Of a stretch of 64,000 nt of DNA, positions 21,790 to 32,850 are shown piece after piece. The position numbers were made by a program, and so were the translations under genes. Below the pieces are notes generated by a model that did no database searches, had not been told where the DNA came from, and saw only the letters and a list, made by a program, of their open reading frames with translations. Position 1 is the stretch's first letter. Every line of letters begins with the position of its first letter. The stretch spans positions 544,501-608,500 of the forward strand of contig JAJHZJ010000414.1 of assembly GCA_023548195.1 (NCBI GenBank), given 5' to 3'. Origin of the DNA: Bettongia penicillata ogilbyi. Lineage: Eukaryota > Chordata > Mammalia > Diprotodontia > Potoroidae.

Positions 21790-22038
21790 ATTTGTTGTTT
21801 TTCAGTCATTTCAGTCATGTCTGACTCTTATGATCCCATTTGGGATTATCTTAGCAAAGATGCTGGAGTGGTTTGCCATTTCCTTCTCCAGCTCATTTTA
21901 CAGATGGGGAAACCAAGGCAAAGAAGGCTAAGTAACTTGCCCAAGATCACACAGCTAGTTAAGTGCCTGAGGTCAGATTTGAACTCAAGTCTTCCTTGAC
22001 TCCAATTCTCCTGCTCTATCCACTGAGCCGCATGCATA
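21790..22038 (-). repeat. Marsupial tRNA-headed SINE
   Basis: Full-length antisense: 'tcagtcatgtctgactctta', 'ggagtggtttgccatttcct', 'agatcacacagctagttaag', 'tctatccactgagccgcatg'. Confidence 0.8.
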
Positions 22039-22094
22039 TATGTACCATATACCATATTGAATATATGATATACAACATACATACATGTGTATAT

Positions 22095-22117
22095 ACACAC
22101 ACACACACGCACACGCA
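22095..22117. repeat. (AC)n microsatellite
   Basis: Short AC run with a few CG interruptions immediately after the SINE. Confidence 0.85.
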
Positions 22118-22134
22118 GAATATGTGTTGTATCC

Positions 22135-22275
22135 CATCCTCACCACCTGCCCAGTGTCTAAGCTCCTTGAGGGCAAATACGGTTTCTTTTTTGTCTTTGT
22201 ATATTCCCTCTGTGGAGAACCGGTGCCTGGCACTAGGAGCTATTCACTAATTGCTTATTGGTTGGTTAATTCATT
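22135..22275 (+). repeat. L2-type LINE 3' end
   Basis: 'taagctccttgagggcaaat', 'tgtctttgtatattccct', 'ggtgcctggcactaggagct'. Confidence 0.65.
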
Positions 22276-22464
22276 GATCAATTGACTGATGGATTGATTG
22301 CCTCTAGATGGAACTATGTCACAGATCAGCCCTGGGCTCTCTGTAATCAGGAGCAGGGGAGAATCCCACTCTGTTCCAGACAGATTGGACAGGGACTGGC
22401 AAGTAGAGACGGGGGATACTCTTTCTTCCCTCTGGCTATGCTCATTTACCATTTGCTCCACCAG

Positions 22465-22618
22465 ATCCAAGAGAGTGAGCACATCAAGATCGAGAGCAAT
22501 GAGAGCGGCAGCAAGCTAACCATCCTCGCCACCAGGCAGGAGCACTGCGGCTGCTACACGCTACTGGCCGAAAACAAGCTGGGCATCAAGCAGGCTCAAG
22601 TCAATGTCACCGTTGTGG
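22465..22618 (+). CDS. MYLK: MYLK exon: second half of the Ig domain
   Basis: This 154-nt exon (51 codons plus one base) completes the Ig domain begun at 17791. It opens I-Q-E-S-E-H, continues through the E-strand motif G-S-K-L-T-I-L and the F-strand motif H-C-G-C-Y-T-L-L with the second core Cys and Tyr, and ends in the G strand A-Q-V-N-V-T-V-V. The acceptor is 'ttgctccaccag' and the donor 'gtgagtgg'. The single G left at 22618 pairs with AT at 28437 to make Asp, giving the D-K-P-D-P-P junction expected between Ig and Fn3. Codon use is more G/C-rich than the A/T-rich introns on either side ('gagagcggcagcaagc'), as expected of constrained coding sequence. Confidence 0.95.
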
Positions 22619-23730
22619 GTGAGTGGGCAGGGTCAAAAAATGATTGGCGGTAAGGAGGTAAAGAAAGATGGCTCCAGTAAAGCATTCCAGGGATGTTGGA
22701 AGTGGAGAAGCCCCAGCACTATCCATTGAGATGAGCAGACACTCATAAAGTTGACCTCTCTTTGCCTGGATATGCCTGTGCGTGTGTGAATGTGTTTGCT
22801 TGAATGTCCGTGCAGGTATTTGGGTGGGTTTGTAGGTGTCTCTGCTCTGCTTGTGTACATGTGGCTTCTCCATCTGTGCTCCCTCCTAATGGGCATTCAG
22901 GTTCTAGGGGTTGATATAATCAGAACTCAAAGTAAGGACTAGGAGACAAATCTCCCAGCTCCCAGCCTATTAGAAGCTACTTTGTGGACAGGTAGGGAGT
23001 GTCCCCATGACAAGAAATTATTGAGCTGGAAAACTGAAGCTCAGACATACTGAAAATAATAGGATCAGTTGGGGAAAGGAGAGAAAAAAATGTTTACTCC
23101 CATTCCTCACCCCACCATCCCTTACCAAAAAATAGCTGACTTCAAGAGATAGGGACAAGAGATAGGACTAAGACAAATGGAGAGAAGAAGAAAGCAGAGA
23201 AAAAGAACATGCTAGAGAGAAAGAAAAGAAGATGAAGTGGGAATAAGAGAAAAAAGGCATGAAAAAGTGTAAAAATCATGAGACTCAAGACCACTAAGAC
23301 CAAGTAGTTGATGGTGGCATATATCTACCAATTGGAGAGTTGCTTAATTTTCTTTTATTTTCTTAATTTTCACTGTTTCTTTAAAAACTAAAGGTATTGG
23401 GGTAAGGACTCTCAGTTTTTTAGAGGAAGGTAAGAGGAGGAAGTTGATTGGGGAAGGCTGGGTTAAGCAGAAAGTGCTGTGATTCAGGAGACTGAAAAGC
23501 AATTGAGGTAGGGAGAGGTAACCATGGAACTCATTTACGAGCAGCCACAAAAAAACACAACAGTTAATTCCAGCCCCAGAGCAGCCCCAGACCACTTGAA
23601 CAAAGAGGACCATAAACCTTTAGTGAGATCGGGCCACTTTCTCTGTTCACCCACCCTCTCCATCACTCCCAAGGCAGAAGTCAGGGAGCCCAGGCATTCC
23701 CAAAGAATCTAAGTACCCCGTATTAGCTAC
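22619..23730. other. MYLK intron, nothing recognised
   Basis: Includes a GT-rich patch near 22775-22860 and an A/G-rich patch at 23140-23270. No repeat family or exon recognised. Confidence 0.45.
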
Positions 23731-23734
23731 TGAT

Positions 23735-23985
23735 TCATGTTTTCTCCCTCCCTCTTTCAAGAGCTGCCCCTTCTTTCTTGTTTCCCCTCCGTTTTATCTC
23801 CAATCTGCTCTTTTCTCCCTCTCCTCTCCCTTCCTTCCCCTCTTCCTCTTTTTTCAATTCTCCTTTCATATTTTCATTCTCCTTCCATTCTTCCTCTTCT
23901 CCTTCTTTTCTATATCTCCCATTCTTTCTGCTTCTGTCTTCTGTCTTCCTCTTCCTATCTTCTATCTTCTCATCTCTATCCCACT
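23735..23985. repeat. CT-rich low-complexity tract
   Basis: About 250 bp of C/T-rich sequence ('cctctcccttccttcccctc'); open frames across it are compositional. Confidence 0.85.
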
Positions 23986-24489
23986 TGCTGAAATTAGCTG
24001 TTTTTGTGAGGGGTATAGGGCTGAGGGAATAGGAATAAGAACTTGCTCTTTTTCTTTCTCTGCCACTGATTCTCTCTTTTGCTTATAACATGTCTGGACT
24101 TCATTTTCCCCATCTGTAAAATGGTGAGACTTATTACTTCTATGACACCATGACACCCCCCTCCCATCCCAACTCTCTTTTGAGGGCGCTAGATATTAAC
24201 TTCATTGGAATGAGGAGTAAGTGATGGTTTGTCTGCTCCATGGGTGAGATTAAATTGGACTGTTCCTTCAGGTGCATTGAATAGAAGTGTATGAATGTGG
24301 AACCCCACTGTCCCCCCCTCCCCAGGCAAGTAAGTGTCCATTCTCTTAAGCTCATGGTTTTATCTCCCTACTGCTGTGCTGTTTTGGGGGCTGGCTGCTT
24401 CAACTGCTTTTTCCCTTGACATTCCCCCCACACCCACGCATATACTACCCTCCCCCACAGGCTTTACCACCCCCCCATCAACCATCCTG

Positions 24490-24625
24490 CAGCCGTAGCC
24501 TTTTATGGTTTAGTTTCTTATTTTGTGAGGCCAGCTCTGACAGGGGCCATCGACATGGCGGCCGGCCAGCTGGCAGGAGCAGCATGTTAAATACCGTCCC
24601 TTCTAAATAGCTTCGGAGGGGAATG
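24490..24625 (+). promoter_or_regulatory. Candidate intronic smooth-muscle element with a CArG box
   Basis: A perfect CArG box (CC-TTTTAT-GG, 24499-24508), the binding consensus of serum response factor, opens a patch that is more G/C-rich and more CpG-rich than its surroundings. The patch also has an 'atggcggcc' YY1-like site (24554-24562), a CAGCTG E-box in 'ggccagctggcagg' near 24563-24576, and no visible repeat. SRF/myocardin control of smooth-muscle genes, MYLK included, is established; that this site acts is inference. By composition several CCW6GG matches are expected in 64 kb by chance, so the argument rests on context. Confidence 0.4.
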
Positions 24626-24714
24626 GAATGAAGGCAAATGGTGCTTTCTGTCTGCTTCCCCCTCACAGACCTAAGAATAGAATGGTTCAGTGAAATGAGG
24701 ACTCATGTTTATAT

Positions 24715-24805
24715 ACAGTAAAGTCTCATTCATTCATTCGGACCCCCCAATTCAGAATTATATACCGATAATTCCATTTGAATTGAGCCGAAATTGACCT
24801 TTCCA
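24715..24805. repeat. Tigger/pogo-like DNA transposon end
   Basis: 'acagtaaagtctcattcatt' followed by 'attcggaccccccaattcag' and 'ataccgataattcc' recalls the end of pogo-type elements. The element may run on to about 25080. No matching far end was found. Confidence 0.35.
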
Positions 24806-25084
24806 TGAACATCAATGCATTCTCCACGAACAGAATTTGCTAAGAATGTGAACCACATAAACAACATTGTAAAGGAGTCATGTAAACCTACTTGAGACAA
24901 CCCTTTCAAACACTTTAGCAGCACCAATCTGCAAACTAGCAATGAGTGTCTTCATTACAGATGACCCTGTTGATTGATTAAACAATGTCCAAGTAGGACA
25001 TCAACTTGGAAACACTTTGTTAACTTGGTTAACTTTGTATTATTTTTTTCTAGTCCAAAATATTAAAACTTTGTTCCTTTTTGT

Positions 25085-26580
25085 ATAGTCTACAGCATGC
25101 TTTTTTTCCTATTAAAAAATAGATTGACCTTTCCCCCCAAAGCTCAGCAACTGATTAGTCACAGGGAGATGAATTTGCAACCCCAGAATCTCAAGGAGAC
25201 CTTCCACTAAAGCAGAAAGCTTTTGGAAAATATTGGTTGAAGCAGTGTCTGTACCAGTAAAATCATGGCATTCCCCTATGGATCCTTAATTCATGCAGGT
25301 TCTTTTTTTTAAAAAGTTCAATTCAGGAACCTATGAAGAGGTTCTTTGGGTATCAGAAATATCCCTTGACTCCTTCTTTACTACCTGAGGCAAAGTGCTA
25401 GGGTAGAGGGAGAAGAAATGCCCATAGGAAGTGACACAGGACAACCTAGGGTATGTGTTGGTTACTTCACATGTCCATATTACTCACATACAATCCAATT
25501 ATAAAATGAGAAAACAATAATTCCTAGTTCCCAGAGTCGAGAGGAAACAAGGAGATAATTTTAAAGCAATCTGCATCCCTTAATGCTCTATATAAGTGCT
25601 TGATGTTGTTATATTCAGTGTGGAATAATCCTGGATTAGAACTAAAAGATTCTGCTCCTGAGAAATGGAAGACTGTATAGCCACAGTGCTTGGATTAACT
25701 GTGTTCCTGTGAATAAGAACATGTGAGAGAGAATTCCACAGGAGCTGCAGAGATGGGAACTAGCCTTTCTCTCGCAGGTCTTCCTTTCTCTCTTCCATCA
25801 CTCCCTGCTATCCTACCTCCCTCACTATATGATCTGCAACAATGCCAAAGGATGTACAAAGTCAGGTGCCTAGTGCTGTGTGCAAATGCCTTTGACATAG
25901 AAAGTGTGTGTGTGTTTGTTTGGTTATACATGAGAAATCTGAAAAAGTATGGGAAAATCTGACTGCTTTGGGAATATTCCTTCTTAGGATTTTTATCTGT
26001 GCCTCCTTTTATTCCTTCATGTGGTCCTAGATCTGCATTTTATGCTTCATCGATAAAAATATGGACTGAACCCTCAAGTGACTTCTAATCCAGTGTGGAG
26101 AAATATAGCAATAATTACAATAATTCAATACCTTCCTCATCATCTAACTGTTATGATCCTTAATCCTTTCTTCCCACCCACCACCCCCAAAATAATAATG
26201 TTTTCATTTAGAATTTTAACTTATCCCATAATTTCCCTCTCAGCTGTAAGGCTCTTCCAAAGGTCTATCTACTACATCTATCTCAGAGCTAAACCTAGTT
26301 TTTTCTCTCCCTGTGGCAGAAAGAAAAAAAAAATGGAACATAGTGCATGACATTAATGTAGAAGTTTCCCAGCTAATTTATTCTTTTGGGAAAAGGGCTT
26401 ATTTAACAGGTCTTTTTCTCCTCCCCTTAAATGTTTTCTAACTTATATTCTTGAGTAGACCCAAAAATTAGAATATTGTTATTACTTAGCAACTAGCCAC
26501 TTTTGTAATTTGTTTGTAATCCACTAGAATACCAAAAAATCATAGTTAAAACTAGAAATTATTCTAAAATACTTTCTAGG
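25085..26580. other. MYLK intron, mostly unrecognised
   Basis: A CORE-SINE scrap sits at about 25495-25615 ('gagaaaacaataattcctag', 'gctctatataagtgcttgat'). The rest has no repeat or exon that I recognise. Confidence 0.4.
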
Positions 26581-26584
26581 GAAT

Positions 26585-26820
26585 GTTCATTTTATTTACA
26601 TTTTAATTTATATCTATTTTTTATCACTTTTCATTCTTAACATATATCCCTTCCCACACCCATCCCCAGAGAACCATCCCTTATAAGAAAAAGGGGAAAA
26701 GGAAAGGGGAAAGTCAGAAAGGCAATTAGAACTAACCAACACATCAACCAAATATGATAGTATATACAGTTTTCCACATACATAGTACCCTACTTCAACA
26801 AAGAAGGGAATAGGGTCATA
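26585..26820 (-). repeat. LINE 3'-UTR family Y, copy 1 of 4
   Basis: 'cattttatttacattttaat', then 'gaaccatcccttataagaaa', 'aactaaccaacacatcaacc' and 'acagttttccacatacatag'. The same order is seen at 28905-29410, 60420-60610 and 63170-63450, always antisense. Probably an L1-class 3' UTR. Confidence 0.5.
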
Positions 26821-27010
26821 TATTTCAAGCTGAAAAGGATTTTAAGGACCATCTAGTCTAACCCGAATTTTCCCCTTCTCCCCGACACACATACATAGAT
26901 TTTTCAGATGAGGAAACTGAGACCCCAGGGATATTAAGGGATATGCCCAAGGTCATGCAGGTAAGATTTGAACCCAGGTACCCTAACGTCAGATATTCCA
27001 CTATGATAAA
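26821..27010 (-). repeat. MIR/CORE-SINE
   Basis: 'gaccatctagtctaacccga', 'cagatgaggaaactgagacc', 'gtaagatttgaacccaggta'. Confidence 0.65.
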
Positions 27011-27589
27011 GAGGTGCATTTTATCCACCCTTGTTTAGAGTCGAGTTAAGAACGATCCATGTTGAAAAGAGTATTTTAAACAGAAAATTTAGAAATGTGG
27101 TAATGAATTCTTAGCTCAGACAACACAGACCCACACAGACCACTACCAATATCTTGCAAACCTGGTTAAAGTTTAAAGCCCCAGCAAAATTTGACTGCTC
27201 TCCTACATCCCATTTTTATGTCACGATATATTTCCAGTCCCTATTTTTCATAGCTGTGTTCCATTAGAGAGTCTTTTTTTTCCCTGTCAATACACCGTGG
27301 CCCACAGTTGGCCTTCTTTACCACTAGATGGGGTGCCTTGCATTGGTAAGGTGAAAAGCTAATGGAGCTTACCAGTAAATTCCATGCCTGTAGTTTTTTT
27401 TTAAATGGTCTACTGCATTTATTAAGAGAAATCCATCCTTGGATAAGTGGGCATTTCTGTATTTGATCAGAATTCAGCAGGATTAACTCAGTTAGTCAAG
27501 ACCAAGAGTCTTGACCTCTGAGAATGGTAAACACACTGCCTTATCTTCCAAAACTCTAGGAGAGTTAGTGACATTTTGTCAGGGTTTGC

Positions 27590-27785
27590 TCGTAAATATT
27601 TTTTTAATTTTTTCCAATTTATTTCACTTCCATAAGTTTTAAATTTTCTCCCCCTCCCTTCTCCCTCCTTCCCCAAGACAGCATGCAATCTGATATGGAC
27701 CCCATATATACATTCCTATTAAACACATTTTCAAATTAAACATATTGCATAGAAGAATTATAACGAATGGGAGAAACCAATGCTC
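27590..27785 (-). repeat. L1-type LINE 3' UTR fragment
   Basis: T-rich start, 'taaattttctccccctccct', 'gcatgcaatctgatatggac', 'cattcctattaaacacattt'. The order resembles the 3' end of the half-L1 at 49570. Confidence 0.5.
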
Positions 27786-27829
27786 ATAAATATTTCTTAT
27801 CTAATTTGAGAGCCAAGGATAGACAGGGC

Positions 27830-27970
27830 TGATCCTTTCCATTGTACAGAAGTGGGAACCTGAGCCCAGACAGGTAAAGATGCTTGTTAAAGTCACATCA
27901 CAAATCACAGGGGAAGCTAGGGTCTGAACTTAGGCTACTCTGAGACTCAGACTTAGACTCAGCACAAGAA
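27830..27970 (-). repeat. MIR/CORE-SINE fragment
   Basis: 'ccattgtacagaagtgggaa', 'aaagtcacatcacaaatcac', 'tctgaacttaggctactct'. Confidence 0.45.
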
Positions 27971-27997
27971 ATCATGGCTTGCGAGCTAGCAGGCCTG

Positions 27998-28000
<3 letters not shown>

Positions 28001-28038
<38 letters not shown>
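28001..28038. repeat. (CA)19 microsatellite
   Basis: Uninterrupted CA run of 38 bp; a likely length polymorphism. Confidence 0.95.
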
Positions 28039-28164
28039 AAGACCCTTTGAACAAGCAGATGTATAGTCCACTTTGACTCTTTAATGAGGGGTGGGGGGCA
28101 GGGTGTACAGGCATTTGTTACTCTGTCTACGTGTCAGGCTTCATTCTGAAATTATAAATCCTGA

Positions 28165-28375
28165 ATTACAGAATCACAGAATTTCAGAGTAGGGAGAGAG
28201 TTCAACAGCCACCTAGTCCAATTGCTACCTGCAAAGAATCCCCCAATTCAACATATTTGAAGAACCCACCACCTTCCAAGACAACCTCGTTCCATTTCTG
28301 GTTGGCTCTAATTGTTAGAAAGTGTTTCCTCTTTGCAATTTCTACCTATTGCCTTCCAGTTTATTAAAGGATTGA
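28165..28375 (-). repeat. L3/CR1-type LINE 3' UTR
   Basis: 'acagaatcacagaatttcag', 'gccacctagtccaattgcta', 'gttagaaagtgtttcctctt', 'cctattgccttccagttta'. It ends only about 60 bp before the Fn3 exon's acceptor. Confidence 0.65.
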
Positions 28376-28436
28376 AGTGAACTCTTTCTGAAATTCTTAA
28401 GCTGTTTTGGTTTGTCCTCTGTTTACATGTATCCAG

Positions 28437-28739
28437 ATAAACCAGACCCCCCAGCAGGCACACCCTGTGCCTCAGATATTCGGAGCTCATCGCTAACCCT
28501 GTCATGGTATGGTTCTTCATATGACGGGGGCAGCGCTGTGCTATCCTACAGTGTGGAGATCTGGGACTCAACAGACAAAGAGTGGAAAGAACTGACCACA
28601 TGTCGCAGCACCTCCTTTAGTGTCCAGAACTTGCTGCCGGATCGAGAGTACAAGTTTCGTGTGCGGGCTATCAATGTCTATGGAACCAGTGAACCCAGTC
28701 AAGAGTCAGAGCTCACCACAGTGGGAGAAAAACCTGAAG
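28437..28739 (+). CDS. MYLK: MYLK exon: fibronectin type III domain
   Basis: One 303-nt exon encodes the whole Fn3 module of MYLK plus its C-terminal border. It opens D-K-P-D-P-P-A-G-T-P, contains S-S-L-T-L-S-W-Y with the core Trp, then Y-S-V-E-I-W (strand C), W-K-E-L and the strand-F motif R-E-Y-K-F-R-V-R-A-I-N with the core Tyr, and closes G-T-S-E-P-S-Q-E-S-E-L-T-T-V-G-E-K-P-E. The acceptor is 'tttacatgtatccag', the donor 'aaggtgagtc'. It is phase 1 at both ends, the usual one-exon-one-Fn3 pattern, so skipping would keep frame. It follows the Ig domain directly and leads through a short acidic linker to the kinase. Residue identity to vertebrate MYLK is very high as recalled. Confidence 0.97.
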
Positions 28740-28904
28740 GTGAGTCTCATTCATTGTCATCATGTTCACTTTTGGATGGTATGCCCTCTATGTGTAGACC
28801 TGGGAACACAGGAAAAAGAGATGCCATGGTCTCTATCCATGAAACACTTATAGATCTGAGGCTGTGACAGTACTATCATTTCATAATATAATTTTGCGTA
28901 TCTA

Positions 28905-29410
28905 CTGCTAAAAAAAATGTTAGTGACATTTTTCTTACATCATTATACCCCTTTCTATTCCCTGACCAAGCCAGCCATCCCTTGTAACAAAGAATATAAA
29001 AGAAAATAAGAACAATTTCCAAAAAAAACCAACCCAATAAACCCCAAACCCGTCCGACCAAGTCTAACAGTTTTGATAACATTCCATACTCATAGTTCTG
29101 GCATCTCTGTAAACAAAAGAGAGAGGTACATTTTCTCAACTCTGCTCTTGGGCCAAGCTTGGTCATTATGATTCCAAAGCATGTAGGGTTGTCTTCTCTT
29201 CATTTACATTGTGCTAGTGATTGTGTATATTAGTATCCTTCTGTTTACTTTGTTATGTATCCATTCACAGAAGCCTTTTCACGCTTCTCTGAATTTCTCA
29301 TTGTCATCATTTCTTACAACCTAGTAATTTTCCATTATGTTCATGTAACATCATTTGTTTAGCCAGTCCCCATTTGATGGATATCTATGCTGTTCCCTAG
29401 TGTTTAGCTA
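28905..29410 (-). repeat. LINE 3'-UTR family Y, copy 2 of 4 (longest)
   Basis: Family features 'aaaaaaaatgttagtgacat', 'gccagccatcccttgtaaca', 'gttttgataacattccatac', then the extension 'gtttagccagtccccatttg' and 'gatggatatctatgctgttc' up to about 29405. Confidence 0.5.
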
Positions 29411-29746
29411 ACAGATTCTACTTTTGAAATGCATTTACCGAGCCTGTAATTTCAGTACACTGCCACCAGATTTGGTCATGCCCCTGTCACAGGGTGCAAA
29501 CTCCAAGATGCACACTTTGCTGGAGTTGTATGAGGCTCTTGACTTATCCATCCCTTCTCCCAAATTTATAACCAAGAATGTCCCACATTATATTTTAAAA
29601 TCATAACTAGCTCTTCAATGAGACAGCTGATCTTATTCTCAAATTATAGAACTGATTTTGTATGTTCATTGTTGAACTAGAAATTTCCTTGATATGCCTT
29701 GTGCTTGAAAATTCTCATTAAATACCTCTCAATTTAAAAAAAAAAA
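29411..29746 (+). pseudogene. Possible processed retrocopy 3' end
   Basis: A segment ends with an ATTAAA signal (29717-29722) followed 14 bases later by a poly(A) run (29736-29746), the layout of a reverse-transcribed mRNA 3' end. No parent gene is recognised, no target duplication was found, and the 60-codon frame inside (29424-29606) has no known domain. It could equally be a LINE tail. Confidence 0.25.
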
Positions 29747-30585
29747 GACAGTTAATCTGCTGCTTAGAAGATAATAGTGAACATGTAGATTAATTTAGAG
29801 ATTGATGGCTAAACTGAAATTGTCAGTAAATCAAATGATTTTAGTTACTGTTTGATACAAGTGTCACCAGCTCTTACTTTTTCCTCTATAAGTTTAAACC
29901 AGAATTCTTAATTTGTCGTCAAACATCAAACAACCTTCCCTTTGGTTTGACCTTTGGGCTACTTTAGATATCCAGTGATACAGAAACCTTCCTTCCTTGA
30001 ATTTCTTCCTTTCATTTTATTTGTATCTTAGCCACAGGAAGTCTAGTAAACTTGCCCTAAATTTCCCTCACACTACAGTGAGCACCTAAGGTCTTCACTA
30101 ACTTCTTCCAACACTACAATAAAAGGTCTTCAGGGAGATACCAGGTCTATGGAAGGACAATTTTGGTATAGGGGATACTGGTTTTTCCAAATCTGCAATC
30201 CAGAGGAGATATTCTACCAGATTATTCTCAGACTTAACTACTCTTCACTGTTAATTTTTTTTCCTTGGAGTGAGGTCGAACTTTATGTGCATATGATGCC
30301 TATTTACTTCTCCAACAGCCTGAAATGTGGACTGATTTATTGAAAGGAGCAAATCCATTACTCAGAGCAGAACTTGGTAAACAAAATTTTATTTTAAAAG
30401 TATTTTATAGCCAAGATTGAACAAGTTTGACAACAGAAGAAATAATGTTCCTTCTCTAGGAGAGGTCCTAACTGAAACCACTGGGGGTAGTAAAAGCAAT
30501 ATCCTTATTAGCCTAGTTCCATTGCCTTCAGGGTCAGTTTGCTGCCCTAGGAAAGAGTCTTTCTAAAAACCTTTAAAGAGCTTTA
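29747..30585. other. MYLK intron, nothing recognised
   Basis: A/T-rich sequence without repeat or exon signals that I can name. Confidence 0.45.
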
Positions 30586-30589
30586 GTTT

Positions 30590-30775
30590 CGGCTTTAAGG
30601 TTTATAAAGTGCTTTAGATTGTTTCTCATTTATCCTCATATCAATCCTGTAGGTACAATTAATTATCCCCATTGTACAGATTAGGACAATGAGGCTCAGA
30701 GAAATTGAGTGACCTGCCCAAAGTCACACAGCCAATGTCTGAGATGAGATTTGAACTCAAATCTTCCACATCAGG
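30590..30775 (-). repeat. MIR/CORE-SINE
   Basis: Nearly full antisense copy: 'ttataaagtgctttagattg', 'caatcctgtaggtacaatta', 'gaggctcagagaaattgagt', 'agatttgaactcaaatcttc'. Confidence 0.7.
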
Positions 30776-31029
30776 TCACTTTTTCTTAATGTCTTTTATG
30801 ACAATCTCTTCTTTTCTCTCTTGCCAGCACCATAGTTTATGGCCATTGTATCAAATTCTAATAGAAACAGGGACTACTAACTTTACATAAGGATAGCCTG
30901 CAGGCCACATATTGACTTAGAAAACCACATAGTAACATTATCTGTATCTTATTATATTTGTATATTTCCCAGTTACATTTTAATCTTGTTCAAGCAACAC
31001 TTTGTAGTGTTGTTTGCTGAGCTGGTTTA

Positions 31030-31465
31030 GAGGCTTCTCCCCTCATACCTGGATTATCACGACAGCCTCCTAAACTCCCCTCCTCTAGCCTTTCTCTCAC
31101 CTTCCACACTCCACTGCCCAGGTTATCTGACCAGAGCATAATTCCACTAAATCATGGGAGTATAATGTTCCAAATATCTTCAGTGGCTCCACCTTGAATA
31201 AACTTAATCTTTATTGTCGTGGACCCCGTCAACTGTCTGGTGAACCCCATGGACCCTTTCTCTGAATAGTGTTTTTAAATACATACAGTATAACCTGTCG
31301 GATCATAAAGGAAAATAATTATGTTGAAATTTAGCTATCAAAACCTAGTTTAAGAATCCCAGATCTAGTACATAAAGTTAAAACTCTTTAGTTTGGCATT
31401 CAAGGCTTTTTCATGATCTTATTTCCTGATGTACTTGTCTAGGACCTCTGACCTGTAAGTGCAGG
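31030..31465 (+). repeat. L2 LINE split by a hAT relic
   Basis: L2 ORF-end order before ('cctggattatcacgacagcc', 'ttcagtggctccaccttga') and after ('actctttagtttggcattca', 'aggctttttcatgatcttat') the insert at about 31190-31372. Confidence 0.65.
31190..31372 (+). repeat. hAT/Charlie-like relic, copy 2 of 3
   Basis: 'gtcgtggaccccgtcaactg', 'tctgaatagtgtttttaaat', 'ctagtttaagaatcccagat'. This is the best-preserved copy of the family also at 20095 and 41206. Confidence 0.6.
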
Positions 31466-31469
31466 TGTG

Positions 31470-31930
31470 GATGAGGAATTCTGATACCAATGGCCTCGAT
31501 ATTTCTCTTATCAGAATGTTGTTTATCCAGACAGTGTCTGCTTTTTACTGGGAACCACAACATAAAGAAGACCATATGTTCCCAAAGCAAGAATGTTATA
31601 ATCAGGGGTTACATTCCTGACCAAGGATTCAGCAGCAAATACATCACAGATAGGATCAACAGCATGTCATAAAAGCACAGGCACCATGACGAGGAGCTTT
31701 TATAATCGTTTAAATTAGTAGAATTATGCTCTGAAGCCCATAAAATGGGCCCTTAAATGTTCTTTATCCTTGACCCCAGTGTACTATAAATTAAATATAT
31801 GGCACATAAAAATATCTTCCTACCGGGGCATAAATTTGATCTAAAACTGTGATGCTATCTATAATAAATATTAATTTAGCATTTCATTAACAATTATTGC
31901 TTGCCTTGGAAGCTAGAAGGTCTTTTGGAG
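31470..31930. other. Repeat-free A/T-rich island
   Basis: About 460 bp with no repeat similarity, dense in TAAT/ATTA-type words ('ataataaatattaatttagc', 'cattaacaattattgcttgc'). Such islands in repeat-rich introns are often conserved regulatory elements; no function can be read from sequence alone. Confidence 0.3.
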
Positions 31931-32039
31931 GGGGTGACTCTTAGGGCCCACACCTCTTTCAACAGTTGTCCAGAGATGACTGAATGAATGATGTTTTCTT
32001 CTTGATCACTTTCTTGGTAGAAAACAGTCTTTACAAGTC

Positions 32040-32505
32040 ATACAGTGGATGGAGGAAGTGGAGGTGGGGAAAGAATTCTGAACTTAGACTTCTACTACTT
32101 AATATGTGTGTGACCTTGGACAAGACCTCCCTCCCCCACCTCCTGGGTCTTGGTTTTCTCCTCTTTAAAAAGAAAGGATTGAACTAGATAACCTTTTTCC
32201 TGGCTTCCCTCCATGCCTGGACTCTCCCTCCTCACCTCCACCTCCTAGCTTCCCTGGTTTCCTTCAAGACTCACCTTAAATCCTGCCTTCTGCAAGAGGC
32301 TTTGTGGTCCCTCCTCCTACTCTCCAAGTGTCTTCTGTAAGATTTCAACTTCCATCTACATTGTATGTATGTGCCTTATATGTACGTAGTTGCTTGCTTG
32401 TTTTCTACCCCATTAGAATGTGATCAAGGACTAGGCTTTTGCCTTTCTTTGTATCTCCAGTTCTTAGCACACAATAAATAATGAATGATGATTGATTGAC
32501 CTCTG
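32040..32505 (+). repeat. CORE-SINE followed by L2 3' end
   Basis: The first part (about 32040-32215) has 'gtgtgaccttggacaagacc' and 'aaggattgaactagataacc'. The second (about 32216-32505) has 'ccctggtttccttcaagact', 'gcaagaggctttgtggtccc', 'tttgtatctccagttcttag'. Confidence 0.6.
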
Positions 32506-32649
32506 AGATGTCATCTGGAATCCTAAATCTGCAATATCAAACTAGGAATCCCTCCTTTTCAAAATAGCTATTGGAGGATCTAAACAAACTAATGTGTCAT
32601 CAAGGGCTGGTGGGTAAGACTTTGGAGAAAGAGAGTCTTTGTAATGAAC

Positions 32650-32850
32650 TTAAAAGATGTTAGAACTGGAGGAAAGTTAGAGGTCATCCAGTCCAACCCT
32701 TTCATTTAAGAGATGGAGAAATCTAGGCCAGACTTAGAGAATCTGGGACACAGAAAAGTGAGGTGACTTGTAGTTTAATGCTTAGCATGATACCTGGCAC
32801 TTAATAAAGGATCATTCATTGACCAGTTGATCTTGGATTCCATCACAGGT
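32650..32850 (-). repeat. MIR/CORE-SINE fragment with L2 scrap
   Basis: 'gttagaactggaggaaagtt', 'gtcatccagtccaacccttt', 'agagatggagaaatctaggc', followed by an L2-like sense end 'gatacctggcacttaataaa'. Confidence 0.5.
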
